From: Burkholderiaceae bacterium
Lineage (GTDB): Bacteria; Pseudomonadota; Gammaproteobacteria; Burkholderiales; Burkholderiaceae_A
Reading direction: 5' to 3'
NCBI GenBank assembly: GCA_018402635.1
Contig: JAGYIP010000005.1
Location: 62,001-126,000 of the forward strand
Length of the DNA stretch: 64,000 nt
Positions 62,189 to 64,000 of the stretch are shown piece by piece. Within the stretch, counting starts at the first letter, position 1. Every line of letters begins with the position of its first letter. Below the pieces are notes generated by a model, which was not told the DNA's origin, ran no database searches, and saw only the letters and a program-made list of their open reading frames with translations. The position numbers and the translations under genes are program-made.

Positions 62189-63243
62189 TCGACGGGCAGG
62201 CCTGCTGCATTAAGCAGTGCGATGAAGTCTGCAGGCGGGCTCTGCTCAAAGTGCAAGGGCTCACCGGTTGCAGGCTTGATCAGCCCAAGGCTTTGGGCGT
62301 GCAGCGCCTGCCGATTAATGGGTGGCTTGGCCTGGCGCGGCGCACCCAGGTGATAGACGGGATCGCCCACAATGGGATAACCAATGGACTGCAGATGCAC
62401 TCGAATCTGGTGGGTCCGGCCCGTCTCAAGCCGGCAGGCAAGCAGCCGAACGGGCTGAGTCTCGAGAAGCCCAGAGGCAAGCACCTGGTAATGGGTCGTT
62501 GCGGGTTTGCCGCGCTCTCCATTGACAATGGCCATGCGCTGTCGGTCGCTGGGGTGCCGGCCCATTGGCGCCTCAACCTTGCCCCTCATAAGCCCGGTTC
62601 GGCCCGAGGTACCCACGGCCTGTCGATGCCAGCAGACGGCCAGATAATGCCGAAAGACAGACTTACTCTGCAATTGCCGGACCAGGCTGGTCTGGCTGGT
62701 CAGCGTCTTGGCAACCACCATAAGACCTGAGGTGTCGCGATCGAGCCGATGGACAATGCCTGCCCGCGGCAGTGCTTGCAGCTCAGGCCATTGGTGAAGA
62801 AGTCCGTTAAGCAGGGTGCCTGACCAATGCCCCGCAGCAGGATGCACCACCAGGTTGGCAGGCTTGTTGACAACAATAAGCTCTTCGTCTTCAAAAACAA
62901 TGGCCAGATCCATGGGCTCTGGCAGCCCGGCCTCAACGGCCTGGGGCCTTGGAATACGTACTCGATACGACTGGCCGGCTGCCACGGCCTGGCTGCCTTT
63001 GGTCACCGCATGATTAAGAAGGCTGACCTGCCCGGCCACGATCCATTGTTGAATTCGCGATCGCGAGTGATCGCTAAGGCATGCTGCCAGAAATGCATCA
63101 AGCCGCCGACCAGCCTGTTCGGGCTGGACCTCAAACCAAAGCTCCTCGCTATAATAAGACTGGTTGAGCTCGCTGGCCTCGTCGACCTCTACAAGGTCTT
63201 CGCTCAGCGGCTCTGGGTTCGTGGGGGTATGAAGGTCGGTCAA
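62185..63243 (-). CDS. rluD: 23S rRNA pseudouridine(1911/1915/1917) synthase RluD
   Basis: RluD makes three pseudouridines in helix 69 of 23S rRNA. The 352-residue protein has an S4 RNA-binding domain (residues about 44-95, GRRLDAFLAACLSDHSRSRIQQWI) and the catalytic motif HRLDRDTSGL with Asp168. Divergent from bamD with 18 bases between start codons, the conserved arrangement in proteobacteria. Confidence 0.95.
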   Translation of the reverse strand: MTDLHTPTNPEPLSEDLVEVDEASELNQSYYSEELWFEVQPEQAGRRLDAFLAACLSDHSRSRIQQWIVAGQVSLLNHAVTKGSQAVAAGQSYRVRIPRPQAVEAGLPEPMDLAIVFEDEELIVVNKPANLVVHPAAGHWSGTLLNGLLHQWPELQALPRAGIVHRLDRDTSGLMVVAKTLTSQTSLVRQLQSKSVFRHYLAVCWHRQAVGTSGRTGLMRGKVEAPMGRHPSDRQRMAIVNGERGKPATTHYQVLASGLLETQPVRLLACRLETGRTHQIRVHLQSIGYPIVGDPVYHLGAPRQAKPPINRQALHAQSLGLIKPATGEPLHFEQSPPADFIALLNAAGLPVE

Positions 63244-63261
63244 TGTGAAGGAGTTCCTGTC

Positions 63262-64000
63262 TTGATAGCCGAACGTGTTGGGGGCCTACGTCTATTTTCC
63301 CTTTTAATTCTTGTTTTGGCTTTTCTGTCACTAAGCCTTGCAGGATGTTCCACAACGGAACGTGACGAAACGGTTAACTGGTCGGCTGATAGGCTTTACT
63401 CCGAGGCCAAAGATGAAATGAACTCAGGCAATTGGGCCACGGCCATTGGCCTGCTCCAAAAACTCGAGTCTCGCTACCCTTTCGGTCGTTATGCCCAGCA
63501 GGCCCAGCTTGATACCGCCTATGCCCATTGGAAGGACGGGGAGCTTGGCCTGGCCCTCGCCGCCGTGGACCGATTTTTGCGTCTCTACCCAAACCACGAA
63601 AGCGTCGACTACGCCATCTACCTAAAGGGCCTCATTAACTTTAACGATCGATCAAACCTTTTCTCAAAAATCACCGGAGAAGACCTGGCCGAACGTGACC
63701 CCAAGGCGGCCCGCGAGGCCTTCGATAGCTTCAAACGTCTTATTACCGAGTTTCCGTCCAGCCGTTACACCCCCGATGCCACGGCGCGCCTTCAGTTTCT
63801 TTTAAATACCCTTGCCTATAACGATGTGCATGTCGCCCGTTACTACCTGCGGCGAGGGGCCCACATGGCTGCAGTCAATCGGGCCAAAGAGGTGGTCTAC
63901 AGCTATCAGGGAACGCCTGCCATTGAAGAGGCCCTGGCCCAGCTTGAACTGGGCTACGCAAGCCTTGGTTTAACCGACTTGCAGCAAGACGCACGGCGTG
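63262..64000 (+). CDS. bamD: outer membrane protein assembly factor BamD, 3' end cut by window
   Basis: BamD is the essential lipoprotein partner of BamA. From TTG 63262, with AAGGAG at 63248-63253, it encodes a lipoprotein signal ending LSLAGC (acylated Cys29), then TPR repeats (LYSEAKDEMNSGNWATAIGLLQKLE and onwards) and the family motif RDPKAAREAFDSFKRLITEFPSSRY. No ATG or GTG gives the signal sequence. About 246 residues are visible, so most of the protein is here. Confidence 0.94.
   Translation, partial: MIAERVGGLRLFSLLILVLAFLSLSLAGCSTTERDETVNWSADRLYSEAKDEMNSGNWATAIGLLQKLESRYPFGRYAQQAQLDTAYAHWKDGELGLALAAVDRFLRLYPNHESVDYAIYLKGLINFNDRSNLFSKITGEDLAERDPKAAREAFDSFKRLITEFPSSRYTPDATARLQFLLNTLAYNDVHVARYYLRRGAHMAAVNRAKEVVYSYQGTPAIEEALAQLELGYASLGLTDLQQDARR

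Overview
The window is a dense chromosomal segment of a betaproteobacterium, most likely order Burkholderiales. The evidence is conserved gene order: smc-zipA-ligA; glnD-map-rpsB-tsf-pyrH-frr-uppS-cdsA-dxr-rseP-bamA-skp-lpxD-fabZ-rnhB followed by ppsR/ppsA; guaA-guaB-rnfH-ratA/smpB; bolA-ppi-yciB-msrB; ygfZ/mltG-tmk-holB-tatD; a PHA cluster; and divergent rluD/bamD. The genus cannot be told from sequence alone. I see no rRNA, tRNA, insertion sequence, prophage or CRISPR array, and no gene-free stretch longer than 300 bases. The longest gaps are 55428-55698 and about 40581-40795.

Layout: 1-8.2 kb holds queF (cut by the window edge), smc, zipA, ligA and galU. 8.2-11.7 kb holds glnD and map on the minus strand. 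11.7-25.2 kb is a plus-strand run for translation, isoprenoid and phospholipid synthesis, outer-membrane assembly and lipid A. 25.2-33.8 kb holds ppsR/ppsA, a branched-chain amino acid ABC transporter (livHMGF plus a convergent binding protein) and tadA. 33.9-39.0 kb is a second lipid A locus: a Gfo/Idh oxidoreductase, a DegT-type aminotransferase, lpxB, lpxA and an LpxL-type acyltransferase. 39.0-41.25 kb is a small accessory patch with hipBA and a 5'-truncated HTH gene. 41.3-55.4 kb holds GMP synthesis, trans-translation, envelope and replication genes. 55.7-61.3 kb is polyhydroxyalkanoate metabolism with rimO inside it. The end carries pgeF, rluD and the start of bamD.

The most interesting biology is the lipid A arrangement. 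The usual lpxD-fabZ-lpxA-lpxB-rnhB order lacks lpxA and lpxB at 23.6 kb. Both genes sit 13 kb away beside a gene pair resembling gnnA/gnnB, which in Acidithiobacillus and Leptospira turn UDP-GlcNAc into a 3-amino sugar so that LpxA makes an amide-linked lipid A precursor. The LpxA here also has Met167 at the 'hydrocarbon ruler' position (E. coli Gly173), which predicts a short (C10) acyl chain. lpxB is preceded by a strong hairpin covering its ribosome binding site.

Seven genes (uppS, rseP, rnhB, ppsA, livG, ygfZ, tmk) are broken by small indels, mostly in homopolymers. Several of these are normally essential, so I read the breaks as consensus sequencing errors and annotate the full genes across them. 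TTG start codons are frequent.
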